A stretch of 64,000 nucleotides of DNA, taken from contig NZ_AUED01000021.1 of the NCBI RefSeq assembly GCF_000425805.1, positions 82,542 to 146,541 on the forward strand, in the 5' to 3' direction. A model generated the notes under the pieces. The model did not search any database. It was not told where the DNA came from and saw only the letters and a program-made list of their open reading frames with translations. Shown here piece by piece: positions 26,142-35,265 of the stretch (the first letter of the stretch is position 1; every line of letters starts with the position of its first letter). Origin of the DNA: Pseudomonas vranovensis DSM 16006 (lineage in GTDB: Bacteria; Pseudomonadota; Gammaproteobacteria; Pseudomonadales; Pseudomonadaceae). The translations under genes and the position numbers were made by a program.

Positions 26142-27406
26142 TGTACCTGCTTCATCTTGCCCTGGCGAGCCTCGCCAACCGCCGCTTCACCGCCTTCCTC
26201 ACCGCCTTCGCCATCGCTCTTTCGGTGTGCCTGCTGCTGGCCGTGGAGCGCGTACGCACCGAGGCCCGCGCCAGCTTTGCCAGCACCATCAGCGGCACCG
26301 ACCTGATCGTTGGCGCCCGTTCGGGATCCGTGAATCTGCTGCTGTATTCGGTGTTCCGTATCGGCAATGCCACCAACAACATTCGTTGGGACAGCTACGA
26401 GCACTACGCCAACGACAAACGCGTGAAATGGGCCATTCCCGTCTCGCTCGGTGACTCTCATCGCGGCTACCGGGTCATGGGTACCACCGCCAGTTACTTC
26501 GAGCATTACCAGTACGGCCGCAGGCAGAATCTGCAGTTGGCCCAGGGCCGAGCCTTCGCGACCGACCCCTTCGAAGTGGTACTGGGCGCCGAAGTCGCCG
26601 AAGCGCTGCACTACCAGCTCGGTGACAAACTGGTTTTGGCCCACGGAGTGGCCGCCATCAGCCTGGTCAAGCACGACGACAAGCCGTTCACCGTGGTCGG
26701 CGTACTGCAACGCACCGGCACTCCGGTCGACCGCACCCTGCACATCAGCCTGGGCGGCATGGAAGCGATCCACATCGACTGGCACAACGGAGTACCGGCC
26801 CGTGGTGCTGGCAAGATCAGCGCCGAGCAGGCGCGCAATATGGACCTTGAACCGGCTGCCATCACCGCGTTCATGCTGGGCCTGAACAACAAGATCGCCA
26901 CATTCAGCCTGCAGCGCGAGATCAACGAATATCGCAACGAGCCACTGCTGGCGATCCTGCCCGGGGTCGCCCTGCAGGAACTCTGGAGCCTGATGGGCAC
27001 CGCAGAGCAGGCGCTGTTCGTGGTCTCGTTATTTGTAGTCCTGACCGGCCTGATCGGTATGCTCACGGCGATTCTTACCAGCCTGAACGAGCGGCGCCGG
27101 GAAATGGCCATTCTGCGTTCGGTGGGTGCCCGCCCGTGGCATATTGCCGGGCTGCTGGTGCTTGAGGCGTTGGCACTGGCGGTAGCCGGAATCGCTGCCG
27201 GCCTGGGCTTGCTGTACCTGGGCATAGCTCTGGCCCAAGGCTATGTGCAAGCCAACTATGGGCTGTTCCTGCCACTGGCCTGGCCCAGCGCGCACGAATG
27301 GGCCCTGCTGGGGGTTATTCTGGGCGCCGCGCTGCTGATGGGCAGCGTGCCGGCCTGGCGTGCCTACCGGCAGTCGTTGGCCGATGGCCTGTCCATTCAC
27401 CTGTGA
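26141..27406 (+). CDS. ABC transporter permease, MacB/FtsX type
   Basis: 421 residues. An N-terminal membrane helix (residues about 15-35), a long extracytoplasmic domain (about 40-290) and three C-terminal helices (about 295-325, 345-370, 385-405) give the FtsX/MacB topology; the RRREMAILRSVGARPWHIAGLLVLEAL coupling helix is characteristic. Such permeases usually move or release lipoproteins, peptides or use mechanotransmission. Its linkage to a Zur-like box and a His-rich protein suggests a metal-related role, as for the Vibrio Zrg system. Confidence 0.9.
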   Translation: MYLLHLALASLANRRFTAFLTAFAIALSVCLLLAVERVRTEARASFASTISGTDLIVGARSGSVNLLLYSVFRIGNATNNIRWDSYEHYANDKRVKWAIPVSLGDSHRGYRVMGTTASYFEHYQYGRRQNLQLAQGRAFATDPFEVVLGAEVAEALHYQLGDKLVLAHGVAAISLVKHDDKPFTVVGVLQRTGTPVDRTLHISLGGMEAIHIDWHNGVPARGAGKISAEQARNMDLEPAAITAFMLGLNNKIATFSLQREINEYRNEPLLAILPGVALQELWSLMGTAEQALFVVSLFVVLTGLIGMLTAILTSLNERRREMAILRSVGARPWHIAGLLVLEALALAVAGIAAGLGLLYLGIALAQGYVQANYGLFLPLAWPSAHEWALLGVILGAALLMGSVPAWRAYRQSLADGLSIHL

Positions 27407-27414
27407 GACTCACG

Positions 27415-27930
27415 ATGCCACGCTTACTGCTTTCCCTTTTGCTGCTGGTGGCCACACCCTTGTGGGCCAAAGAGCCACGTACCCTGGAATGGTCGCAACT
27501 GATTCCAACCGGTGCGCCGGTGATCCAGCCGCAGATGGCGCCCATGCATGACCTCTCGCAGTTGGGCGATGCGCTGGCGGCCGAGTCCGCGCCGCCCGCC
27601 CACCAGCAATCGCCGAACGCCCCGGTGGTCAAGGCCCTGGATGGGGAGCAGGTGAAGCTGCCCGGCTATATCGTACCGCTGGAAGTCAGCGAAGAAGGCC
27701 GCACTACCGAGTTCCTCCTGGTGCCCTACTACGGCGCCTGCATCCACGTGCCGCCGCCGCCGTCGAACCAGATAGTGCATATCGTCAGCGAGATGGGCGT
27801 GCGCATAGAGGACCTGTATCAACCCTACTGGATCGAAGGGCGGATGCAGGTGAAGAGCACCAGCAGCGAATTGGCCGATGCTGGCTACCAGATGGCCGCG
27901 GAGAAAATCTACGCCTATGAACTGGAGTAA
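27415..27930 (+). CDS. DUF3299 periplasmic protein or lipoprotein-like component
   Basis: 171 residues with signal peptide MPRLLLSLLLLVATPLWAKE. The DUF3299 core is clear: KLPGYIVPLEVSEEGRTTEFLLVPYYGACIHVPPPPSNQIVH, with the conserved G-C-I-H that could bind a metal. It begins 8 bases after the permease stop, so it is the fourth gene of the putative zinc operon. In related Pseudomonas and Vibrio clusters a DUF3299 protein accompanies the same ABC pair. The biochemical role is unknown. Confidence 0.82.
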   Translation: MPRLLLSLLLLVATPLWAKEPRTLEWSQLIPTGAPVIQPQMAPMHDLSQLGDALAAESAPPAHQQSPNAPVVKALDGEQVKLPGYIVPLEVSEEGRTTEFLLVPYYGACIHVPPPPSNQIVHIVSEMGVRIEDLYQPYWIEGRMQVKSTSSELADAGYQMAAEKIYAYELE

Positions 27931-27960
27931 ATGCCCCACAGCACGGTGTTGACGCTTTCA

Positions 27961-27974
27961 TTGAGCTACGTCAA
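27961..27974. promoter_or_regulatory. ANR/FNR-like box upstream of the OmpW gene
   Basis: TTGAGCTACGTCAA has the TTGA-N6-TCAA symmetry of the ANR/FNR site. With TACCAT at 27996-28001 as -10, the box centre lies about 41.5 bases from a start near 28009, the class II activator position. OmpW expression is FNR-controlled in E. coli, which supports the reading. Confidence 0.55.
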
Positions 27975-28039
27975 ATCGCCATTCCTGCGGTTCTTTACCA
28001 TTGGACCCATTCAATTCTAAACGTCCTTTGGGAGCTTCC

Positions 28040-28723
28040 ATGAACAAGTCCTTGCTCAGCGCCTCGCTCATTGCCCTGGCGCTCGCAGCCCCTGTTGCCC
28101 ACGCCCACCAGGCTGGCGACTTCATCCTGCGTGCCGGCGCCATCACCACCGCTCCCAACGAGAACAGCGGTGATATCAAGCTCGACGGCACCAAGATGTC
28201 CGGCACCAAGGCAACCCTGGACAGCGATACCCAACTGGGCCTGGCATTCGCCTACATGCTGACCGACCACATTGGTCTGGAACTGCTGGCTGCCACCCCG
28301 TTCCAGCACACAGTTGGCGTCAAGGGCCTGGGCGCAGGCCTGGACGGCAAGCTTGGCGACATCAAGCAACTGCCACCGACCCTGTCGCTGCAGTACTACC
28401 CGCTGGAGCCTACCTCGAAGTTCCAGCCATACGCCGGTATCGGTCTGAACTACACCATGTTCTTTGACGAAGACCTGAGCAGCAACCGCAAGGCCCAGGG
28501 CTTCAGCAACATGAAGCTCAAGGATTCGGTTGGCCTGGCCGGCCAGTTGGGCATGGACTACATGATCACCGACAACATCCTGGTCAACGCTGCAGTCTGG
28601 TATATCGACATCGACACCAAGGCCACCATCGACGGCCCGAGCGCCCTGGGTGTGGGCAAGACCAAGGTCGACGTCGATGTCGATCCGTGGGTCTACATGG
28701 TGGGTGTGGGTTACAAGTTCTGA
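28040..28723 (+). CDS. ompW: OmpW-family outer-membrane protein
   Basis: 227 residues from ATG 28040 with GGGAG upstream. Signal peptide ending AHAHQAGDF, then the OmpW opening FILRAGAITTAPNENS, LGLAFAYMLTDHIGLELLAATPF, and LSLQYYPL with FQPYAGIGLNYTMFF, and a C-terminal strand ending in VGVGYKF, as expected for an eight-stranded barrel. OmpW forms a narrow hydrophobic channel and is often induced by low oxygen; the ANR-like box agrees. Confidence 0.92.
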   Translation: MNKSLLSASLIALALAAPVAHAHQAGDFILRAGAITTAPNENSGDIKLDGTKMSGTKATLDSDTQLGLAFAYMLTDHIGLELLAATPFQHTVGVKGLGAGLDGKLGDIKQLPPTLSLQYYPLEPTSKFQPYAGIGLNYTMFFDEDLSSNRKAQGFSNMKLKDSVGLAGQLGMDYMITDNILVNAAVWYIDIDTKATIDGPSALGVGKTKVDVDVDPWVYMVGVGYKF

Positions 28724-28739
28724 GTCGACTTCAATGTGA

Positions 28740-28794
28740 ATCGCGGGGCAAGCCCGCTCCTACCAGTAAGGTGGGAGCAGACTTGCCCCGCGAT
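28740..28794. repeat. REP palindrome after the OmpW gene
   Basis: Arms starting ATCGCGGGGCAAGCCCGCTCC and ending in the reverse complement with two mismatches (GGGAGCAGACTTGCC) around a 13-base loop. It separates two convergent genes and probably serves as a shared 3' boundary. Confidence 0.85.
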
Positions 28795-28798
28795 GCAT

Positions 28799-29728
28799 TC
28801 AACGCCCCAACAACCGCGCCAGCCCTTGGGCAAAGGGTGTCGGCTCGGCAAAGTCGAACCGCGCCAGCAAACGCTGGTTGTTGGCCCGCGAATGACGGAT
28901 ATCCCCGGCCCGCGCAGGCCCATGGCTGATCGGCGGCAAATCGCCCAGTATCGACTTCAACGCTGACAGCAACTGGTTGAGTGACGTGGCCTGGCTCAGG
29001 CCGATGTTCACGGCCCCTTCCTGCACTTGCTGCAACTCCAGCGCCTGAACCATCACCTTGATCAGATCCCCCACGTAGACAAAGTCGCGGGTCTGCTCGC
29101 CATCACCGAAGAGGGTAATCGGCTGCCCGCCCAGGGCACGCTCGCAGAAGATGCTGATCACGCCCGAATACGGCGATGACGGGTCCTGGCGTGGGCCAAA
29201 GATATTGAAGAAGCGAAACACCACCGGCTCCAGGCCGTGCTCACGGCGGTAGAAGTCCAGGTATTGCTCGCTGGCAAGCTTGTCCACGGCATAGGGCGTC
29301 AGCGGCGCCTTGGGCGTGTCTTCATCGATTGCCAGGCCTTCGCCATTGTTGCCATACACCGCAGCGCTGGAGGCGAACAGCACCCGCTTGATGCCATTGA
29401 TGCGCATGGCCTCGCAGACATTCAAGGTACCGATGAAGTTGCTCTGGTGGGTTTTCACCGGATCTTCGACCGACGCTTGCACCGAGGCCACCGCCGCCAG
29501 GTGAACAACCGCCTGGCAACCTGCCGCTACGCGCTTGACCAGCGCGGCATCGGCCACATCGCCTTCGATCAGTTCAAGGCGTGGGTTACCCAGTTGCAGG
29601 TTGGCAGGCTTGCCGGTGGACAGATCATCGAGGATGCGCACCGCGTAGCCTTTTCCCAGCAACGCGTCGCTCAGGTGAGAGCCAATGAAACCGGCACCAC
29701 CGGTGATCAGAATGGGGGCATCAGCCAT
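28799..29728 (-). CDS. NAD-dependent epimerase/dehydratase (extended SDR, UDP-glucose 4-epimerase-like)
   Basis: 309 residues from ATG 29728. The Rossmann motif ITGGAGFIGSHL opens the protein. The catalytic Ser-Tyr-Lys set appears as SSAAVYG and the distal PYAVDKLASEQY, followed by FRFFNIFGPRQDPSSPYSGVISIF, the substrate-binding pattern of WbpP/GalE-type enzymes. The likely role is interconversion of nucleotide sugars for surface polysaccharide. It overlaps the upstream reductase-like gene by 8 bases, so the two are co-transcribed. Confidence 0.9.
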   Translation of the reverse strand: MADAPILITGGAGFIGSHLSDALLGKGYAVRILDDLSTGKPANLQLGNPRLELIEGDVADAALVKRVAAGCQAVVHLAAVASVQASVEDPVKTHQSNFIGTLNVCEAMRINGIKRVLFASSAAVYGNNGEGLAIDEDTPKAPLTPYAVDKLASEQYLDFYRREHGLEPVVFRFFNIFGPRQDPSSPYSGVISIFCERALGGQPITLFGDGEQTRDFVYVGDLIKVMVQALELQQVQEGAVNIGLSQATSLNQLLSALKSILGDLPPISHGPARAGDIRHSRANNQRLLARFDFAEPTPFAQGLARLLGR

Positions 29729-30605
29729 GGCGGTAGAATCGATCCAGTAGGGGCGGCAAACCGGCGCGCCAGGCGCGTGGCTTGATACCGAAAGTATGCA
29801 GGATTTTCTTGCAGGCCAGCACCGCATGCTGCGGCTCTTCGCTGGCATCAGGCCGCGCGGCATGGGCCTGCGCGGTTGGCTCGGTGACGGCCAGTTTGTG
29901 CAACTGCGACGCCTCGCTGAGGATCGCCTGCCCCAGCCCCAGCGGCGTAGTGGCCTCGTTGCCGGCGTAATGGTAGGTACCCCACAGCGGCGCGGCACAA
30001 TCGAGCTGCTTGAGCACCGAAAGAATCACGCGCGCAGCGTCGTCCACCGGGGTCGGATTGCCGCGACGGTCGTCGGCCAGCAGTAGCTCCTGGGGTTGCT
30101 CGGCGCGGGTCAGGAAGCGTCCGAGCACGCCATCGATGCTCTCGTCGAGCAGCCAGCCAAAGCGCAGCAGTACGTGCTGCGGACACGTCGCACGAACGCT
30201 CTGCTCGATCCGCCACAGCGCCTGGCCGCGCAGGCCCAGGGGTACGGGTTCGTCTTTTTCGCTGTACGCCGTGGCGCGCGAGCCATCGAATACCCGGTAG
30301 CTCGACGGCTGCACCAGAATGATGTTGTGGTGCTGACACAGCTCGGCCAGGCGCTCCACCGAGCGCTCCTGCAGCGCCAGGCGTTGTTCGCTGACCGACT
30401 CTGCCTGGAACCAGTCGAAGTAATAGGCCAGGTTCACCAGGGCGTCGGGGCGGGTGTCGTCCAGCAACTGGGTCAGGCTGGCCGGGTCCCATCCCTGGTC
30501 GGGCGGGCGCGGCGCCAGAAAGCCGATATCTTCCTCGGCCCCGAGTCGAATCAGCGCTTGCCCAAGGGCATTTCCACCACCCAACAGCATCAGGCGCATT
30601 CGCAT
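29721..30605 (-). CDS. RmlD-like SDR, dTDP-4-dehydrorhamnose reductase family
   Basis: 294 residues. The N-terminal nucleotide-binding motif is LLGGGNALGQALIRLG, and the arrangement DALVNLAYYFDWFQAES, LVQPSSYRVFDG and GTYHYAGNEATTPLGL follows RmlD-type proteins. The YxxxK catalytic pair is not evident in its normal place (the region reads YSEKDEPVP then LRGQALWRIEQSV), so it could be a non-catalytic or divergent member. It is the first gene of a two-gene operon with the epimerase. Confidence 0.75.
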   Translation of the reverse strand: MRMRLMLLGGGNALGQALIRLGAEEDIGFLAPRPPDQGWDPASLTQLLDDTRPDALVNLAYYFDWFQAESVSEQRLALQERSVERLAELCQHHNIILVQPSSYRVFDGSRATAYSEKDEPVPLGLRGQALWRIEQSVRATCPQHVLLRFGWLLDESIDGVLGRFLTRAEQPQELLLADDRRGNPTPVDDAARVILSVLKQLDCAAPLWGTYHYAGNEATTPLGLGQAILSEASQLHKLAVTEPTAQAHAARPDASEEPQHAVLACKKILHTFGIKPRAWRAGLPPLLDRFYRHG

Positions 30606-30704
30606 AGAGTCAGCAGGTCCGGTCAGATAATTGAGGGCAATGGCACATTTTGCGTTTTCCGGCTGGGAAAGTCTAACGCTGGCCCTTTACAACACTATGG
30701 TGTG

Positions 30705-30722
30705 TGCATTGAGTTCAATGCA
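30705..30722. promoter_or_regulatory. 18-bp perfect palindrome in a divergent promoter region
   Basis: TGCATTGA-GT-TCAATGCA has 8-bp perfect arms. It lies 100 bases from the reductase-like gene start and 105 bases from the hydrolase start, which are divergent. It is a good candidate operator for an unidentified dimeric regulator. Confidence 0.5.
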
Positions 30723-30826
30723 TTCGATATCCGGGGCATTTCGGTCCTAGACTGATCACGCCATGGCTCGATACCGGCGACCCACTTGGCAATTGGCTGC
30801 ATCTTCAGTTCAACGAGGCGGTTTCC

Positions 30827-31672
30827 ATGCAACTCGACACGATGTCAACGATACGCTCTACCTGGCAATACGATGAACCCAGTCCCGGGACAGAGCACTT
30901 CATCACCGAGTCCTTCGACACCTATCAGCAACAGGCCCGGCTGCTGCTCCCCGACGTGGAGCGGGCGCCGCCGCTGTTCGTCGTCGGTGGAGCTCGCTCG
31001 GACTTCACCCGCCTCAATCCCTTGCTCTACCGGCTACAAGCGCTGGGTATCGGTTCGCTGACCGCCAATCTGTCGGGGCACAGCCTTGCCAGCGAGCCGG
31101 GTGCGTTCGAGCCTTCGCTGGGCACCAACCGCGAGGAGGCCTTGCGCTTTCACCGGCACATTGCACCCCGCTGCCAGACCGTGGTCGGCCACAGCCTGGG
31201 GGCCTCCATTGCCTTGAAACTGGCAGCGCAACAGCCGGCTGTGGATAAGTTGATCCTCATCTGTCCTGCCGTGTATCCGGACAACGCTCACGATGCGCCC
31301 TTTGGCCCGGCCTTCAAGGCCGCGATCAGCAAGCCCTACGGATTTCTGGACTGCGACAGCTTTGAATTCCTGCGTCAGTTCCCGGGGCGTGTGCTGTTGG
31401 TGATGGGCGAGTATGACGGGCTCAACTCCCAGGTCCACGGCCAAGGTGCCGGGACGTCGGCCGGGACGCTGTGGCTGGCGGGCGCACAGCGCTATAGCCC
31501 GATTCCGGAAGAGGTCACCCGTGCGTTGCTCAAATCGGTCCCCCCTCCGCATCTGGAGTGTCTGTTGCTCTCGGACTGCGATCACGGCATTGCGGCACAT
31601 TTGCGTGAAACGCCCGGGGTAGCCGACCAGGTGGCGCAGACCGTTGCAGAGTTCGTCCTCGACGGCAGGTGA
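30827..31672 (+). CDS. Alpha/beta hydrolase
   Basis: 281 residues. The nucleophile elbow is VVGHSLGAS, with Ser near residue 124; a likely acid Asp lies in VMGEYDGL and a His in SDCDHGIAA. The fold order matches small serine hydrolases or lipases without a signal peptide. The substrate is unknown. The start is preceded by GAGG. It is transcribed alone, toward the selC tRNA gene on the opposite strand. Confidence 0.82.
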   Translation: MQLDTMSTIRSTWQYDEPSPGTEHFITESFDTYQQQARLLLPDVERAPPLFVVGGARSDFTRLNPLLYRLQALGIGSLTANLSGHSLASEPGAFEPSLGTNREEALRFHRHIAPRCQTVVGHSLGASIALKLAAQQPAVDKLILICPAVYPDNAHDAPFGPAFKAAISKPYGFLDCDSFEFLRQFPGRVLLVMGEYDGLNSQVHGQGAGTSAGTLWLAGAQRYSPIPEEVTRALLKSVPPPHLECLLLSDCDHGIAAHLRETPGVADQVAQTVAEFVLDGR

Positions 31673-31709
31673 TCCATCCGTCTCGAATCGCACGTTGCCG
31701 AGGGAAAAA

Positions 31710-31805
31710 TGGCGGAAGGCAGCGGGAGTCGAACCTGCCCGGGAACGGCTGCCGTCCCCAACCGGGTTTGAAGCCCGGCCGCGCCACCGGGCGCGATTGC
31801 CTTCC
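31710..31805 (-). tRNA. selC: tRNA-Sec (anticodon UCA), selenocysteine tRNA
   Basis: 96 bases including an encoded CCA end. Read on the minus strand it starts GGAAGGCAATCGC and ends with the 8-bp acceptor complement and GCCA. The anticodon TCA is at 31769-31771 in the loop CTTCAAA. It has the long extra arm (GGGGACGGCAGCCGTTCCC) and the TTCGACTCC T-loop, and its length matches E. coli selC. It is charged with serine, converted to selenocysteine by SelA and delivered by SelB. It lies 6 bases after the selB stop. Confidence 0.97.
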
Positions 31806-31811
31806 TTGAAC

Positions 31812-33731
31812 TCAGTGTCCTGGCGATTGTGCCAGGGCATTGTCCGCACGAACCTGACGCCGATCACCCAGCCGGCGCGTCAGGCCGATACGATCAAAAT
31901 ACTCCAGCACCTGAATACTGCGCTTGCGGCCGATACCCAACACGTCGCGAAAGGCCGTCACCTGTACCACCGGATCGTCGCTGGCCAGTTGCAAGAGCAT
32001 AGACGCCATTTGTCGGATAGTGGCCTCAGGATAGAACAGATCGCGCACCACCTGGTGGACTTGCCCCAAACGCGCCAGCTTGCGCAGCAACATGCGAACT
32101 TCGGGTTCATCCACTGCTAGCGCCTTGGCCAGGTCGCGTACCCACGGTGGGTCGAACTGCCCTTGTTCGAGCAGCGGCTGCAGTCGTTGCCACAGCAGGG
32201 TATCGGTATCGCTCAGGCGCACCTGGTGCTCGGGCAGGTGCAGCCAGGGCCCATTGCCAATGATCGCACCGCCAGCAAGCAACTCGTCGAGCAAACTGAT
32301 GAAGGTCGGTCGCTCCAACGGCAGCGCGACAAAGCGACGTAGACGGTCACGATCAGGGCCAAGCTGGTCGGGCTCCTGTTCATGAAACAGCGCCAGTTGC
32401 TCCAGCACCGCCCGCTTCAGCGACTGCCAGCGCAGCTGGGTAAACAGCAGCGGCCCCTGGCGGGTGGCGATGACCTGCACCTCTGGCGGCAATTTCCAGC
32501 TACTGCGCAGGCGGTTGAACTGCCGCTCCAGGTGCTGCGGATCGAGCCCCGCTTCATCGTTGGCCAGCAGTGCCGGCAGGGCCTGCTCCAAGCTGTCGAC
32601 GCAGGCCAATGCCCGCAACTGCGCCAACCGAGCATCACTACGACGCTGGCGCGCCGGGGCGAAAGGATCAAGGACCTTGCCACCGCCGAGGGTTCGTTGC
32701 GCGCTGTGGTCACGCAGCACCAAGCGATCGCCATGCACTGCCTGCAACGGCGCGTTGAGCTGCAACTGGGCAAACATGCGCCCGCCAGGCAGCAGTTGCT
32801 CGCCTTGCAACAGAGCCACCCGAGCGGTGACGTCCTGGGTGCCCAAATGCACATGTACCGGACTGAAGTGCGTGAAGCTGCGGATTTCACCCGGTAGCAG
32901 CCGCATTTCGATGTCCACGCGCTGGGTCGGCCCGTATAGCCATTCGGCAAGCAGCCAGTCACCCCGGTGAACATGCTCGAGGGCCAGGCGTTCGGCGCTG
33001 ATGTTGAGCGCTACCCGTTGCCCGGCCCAGGCTTCGCTCACTGCCTGGTTCTGGGCATGCAGTCCGCGCACCCGTACCGGCTTGCCGGCCTTGCCCAATG
33101 CCAAGGTATCGCCCAATTGCACTTGCCCTGCCAGCGCCGTACCGGTGACCACGATGCCAGCCCCGGCCACGGCAAAGGCGCGGTCGATGGCCAGGCGAAA
33201 GCCACCCCGCCGCCCCCGCTCACATACTTCTCCCTGGGCCTTGAGCAACGCCAGGCGCAGGGCATCGACGCCCTCGCCGGTCATGCTGGACAGCGCAAAC
33301 TGTGCCGCACCGGCATAAGGCCCGGCGGTGAGCAAGACACCGACCTGCGCCTGGACCTCCTTGATCCGCTGGGGCTCGACCCGGTCGCATTTGCTGATCG
33401 CGACCAACGCCCTGGGTATGCCCAGCAGTTCGACAATGGCCAGGTGCTCGCGGGTCTGCGGCATCACCCCGTCATCGGCGGCCACCACCAGCAGCACCAG
33501 GTCAATTCCCTGGGCGCCAGCGAGCATGTTGTGGATGAATCGCTCATGCCCCGGCACATCGATAAAGCCGGTCAACGGTGCGCCGGACTCGAGCGACGCG
33601 TAGCGGTAGCCCAGGTCGATGGTCATGCCCCGCTCGCGCTCCTCACGGCGATGATCCCCAGCCTGGCCGGTCAGGGCTTCGAGCAAGGACGTCTTGCCGT
33701 GGTCGATGTGCCCGGCAGTGCCAACGATCAC
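31812..33731 (-). CDS. selB: Selenocysteine-specific elongation factor
   Basis: 639 residues from a GTG start that overlaps the selA stop (GTGA), with GGAGG upstream. The N-terminal EF-Tu-like GTPase has [20 protein letters not shown] (G1), [15 protein letters not shown] (G3) and SKCDRV (G4). Domains II-III follow, and the C-terminal third consists of winged helices ([30 protein letters not shown]) that bind the SECIS stem-loop. It brings Sec-tRNA to the UGA of fdnG encoded nearby. Confidence 0.97.
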   Translation of the reverse strand: MIVGTAGHIDHGKTSLLEALTGQAGDHRREERERGMTIDLGYRYASLESGAPLTGFIDVPGHERFIHNMLAGAQGIDLVLLVVAADDGVMPQTREHLAIVELLGIPRALVAISKCDRVEPQRIKEVQAQVGVLLTAGPYAGAAQFALSSMTGEGVDALRLALLKAQGEVCERGRRGGFRLAIDRAFAVAGAGIVVTGTALAGQVQLGDTLALGKAGKPVRVRGLHAQNQAVSEAWAGQRVALNISAERLALEHVHRGDWLLAEWLYGPTQRVDIEMRLLPGEIRSFTHFSPVHVHLGTQDVTARVALLQGEQLLPGGRMFAQLQLNAPLQAVHGDRLVLRDHSAQRTLGGGKVLDPFAPARQRRSDARLAQLRALACVDSLEQALPALLANDEAGLDPQHLERQFNRLRSSWKLPPEVQVIATRQGPLLFTQLRWQSLKRAVLEQLALFHEQEPDQLGPDRDRLRRFVALPLERPTFISLLDELLAGGAIIGNGPWLHLPEHQVRLSDTDTLLWQRLQPLLEQGQFDPPWVRDLAKALAVDEPEVRMLLRKLARLGQVHQVVRDLFYPEATIRQMASMLLQLASDDPVVQVTAFRDVLGIGRKRSIQVLEYFDRIGLTRRLGDRRQVRADNALAQSPGH

Positions 33732-35158
33732 CCGGAAACCTCCGTCCATTGCAATGTGGGCAACTGCGCCAGCCAACCCGGCTCGTCATCGAGTTGGCGC
33801 ACGTCGAGCCACAACGCATCGTCATCGATACGTCCGAGCACCGGAATCGGCAGCATTCGCAAGGTTTGCTCCAGGCCCTGCAAGCAGCGACCGCGCAAGC
33901 GCCGGGACACCTGCGGGCGCAAGCACAGCGCGGCGCTGGGCAGGCGTGCGACCGGCTGACTGCCGCTCCCGATCATACTCAAGGCCGGCACCGCCATGAC
34001 CTGCCATTGCTGACCCAACTGTTGCGCCAGCACAGGTGCAAGGCGCTCGGCCTGGGCGAGAATTTCGCTCTGGGGACGGGTCAGCAGGCGCAGGCTGGGC
34101 AGACGCTCAGCCAGCAGGTCAGGATTGCGGTATAGGCCCAGCACCGCCTCCAGCGCGGCGAGGGTCATCTTGTCGACGCGCAGGGCACGCTTGAGCGGGT
34201 TTTTCTTGATGCGGGCAATCAGTTCCTTGCGGCCCACAATGATCCCGGCCTGAGGACCGCCGAGCAGTTTGTCGCCGCTGAAGGTAACGATATCGGCGCC
34301 GTCGGCCAGGGCCTGGCGTACCGTGGGCTCGGCCGGCAAGCCCCAACGGGTGAGGTCGAGCAGGCTGCCACTGCCCAGGTCTTCGAGCAACGGCAATCCG
34401 TGCTGGTGAGCCAGTTGCGCAAGTGCGGCAGTCGGTACCTGCGTGGTAAAGCCCTGGATGCTGTAGTTGCTGCAATGCACCCGCATCAACAAGCCACTGC
34501 GCGGGCCAATGGCTGCTTCATAGTCGCGGGCATGAGTGCGGTTGGTGGTACCGACTTCGTGCAGCTTTACCCCGGCCCGGGCCATGATGTCGGGAATACG
34601 GAAGGCGCCACCGATCTCGATCAACTCGCCGCGAGAAATGATGCCTTCCTTGCGTGCCCCCAGGCTATTGAGCGCCAGCAGCACGGCTGCTGCGTTGTTA
34701 TTGACCACGGTGACGGCCTCGGCGCCGGTCAGTTCGCGGATCAAACCCTCGATGAGGTCGTCGCGATCGCCACGCTTACCGGTCGCCAGGTCGAACTCGA
34801 GATTCAGTGGATAACGGGCGGCCATCTGCACGGCCTCGATGGCCTCTTCGGGCAGGAGCGCCCGGCCCAGGTTGGTGTGCAGGACCGTACCGGTAAGGTT
34901 GAACACCCGTCGCACCTGGCTGCGGTGCTGGCTCGCCAGGCGTTCGCCGGCGCGACCTGCCAACACGGGAATGGCCAGTTCGGCGGCATCCAGTTGTCCC
35001 AGACGGGTAGGTTCGCGCAGGTCATCGAGCAACTGGCGCAAGGTAGCCAGCACAGCATCACGACCGTAGCGATCAATCAACGACTGGCTGGCGGGGTGTT
35101 GCAGCAAGGTGTCGATGGAGGGCAGACGGGCGGGAAACGTGGCGAGATTGGAGGGCAT
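33728..35158 (-). CDS. selA: L-seryl-tRNA(Sec) selenium transferase
   Basis: 476 residues from ATG 35158; an upstream TTG at 35176 is less likely. The protein begins [19 protein letters not shown] and has the PLP lysine region [19 protein letters not shown], plus [12 protein letters not shown] and [18 protein letters not shown]. It forms a large ring that converts seryl-tRNA(Sec) to selenocysteinyl-tRNA using selenophosphate (SelD, not in this window). It is translationally coupled to selB. Confidence 0.97.
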   Translation of the reverse strand: MPSNLATFPARLPSIDTLLQHPASQSLIDRYGRDAVLATLRQLLDDLREPTRLGQLDAAELAIPVLAGRAGERLASQHRSQVRRVFNLTGTVLHTNLGRALLPEEAIEAVQMAARYPLNLEFDLATGKRGDRDDLIEGLIRELTGAEAVTVVNNNAAAVLLALNSLGARKEGIISRGELIEIGGAFRIPDIMARAGVKLHEVGTTNRTHARDYEAAIGPRSGLLMRVHCSNYSIQGFTTQVPTAALAQLAHQHGLPLLEDLGSGSLLDLTRWGLPAEPTVRQALADGADIVTFSGDKLLGGPQAGIIVGRKELIARIKKNPLKRALRVDKMTLAALEAVLGLYRNPDLLAERLPSLRLLTRPQSEILAQAERLAPVLAQQLGQQWQVMAVPALSMIGSGSQPVARLPSAALCLRPQVSRRLRGRCLQGLEQTLRMLPIPVLGRIDDDALWLDVRQLDDEPGWLAQLPTLQWTEVSG

Positions 35159-35199
35159 TCGGAGGACTACCTTCAACGAGACTTTGGCTGGGTATGTCT

Positions 35200-35248
35200 A
35201 TCGCGGGGCAAGCCCGCTCCTACCGTAGGAGCGGGCTTGCCCCGCGAT
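35200..35248. repeat. REP palindrome between fdhE and selA
   Basis: Two exact 23-base arms (35200-35222 and 35226-35248) are separated by CCG. It sits 17 bases after the fdhE stop and 41 bases before the selA start, and probably ends the fdn operon transcript or lowers read-through into selAB. Confidence 0.9.
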
Positions 35249-35265
35249 GAGTGTAGACGCTTGCC

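Noticed and set aside
31710..31805. tRNA-Sec gene as an integration site of a mobile element
   Set aside because: No integrase gene or direct repeat of the tRNA 3' end is visible on either side; flanking genes are conserved.
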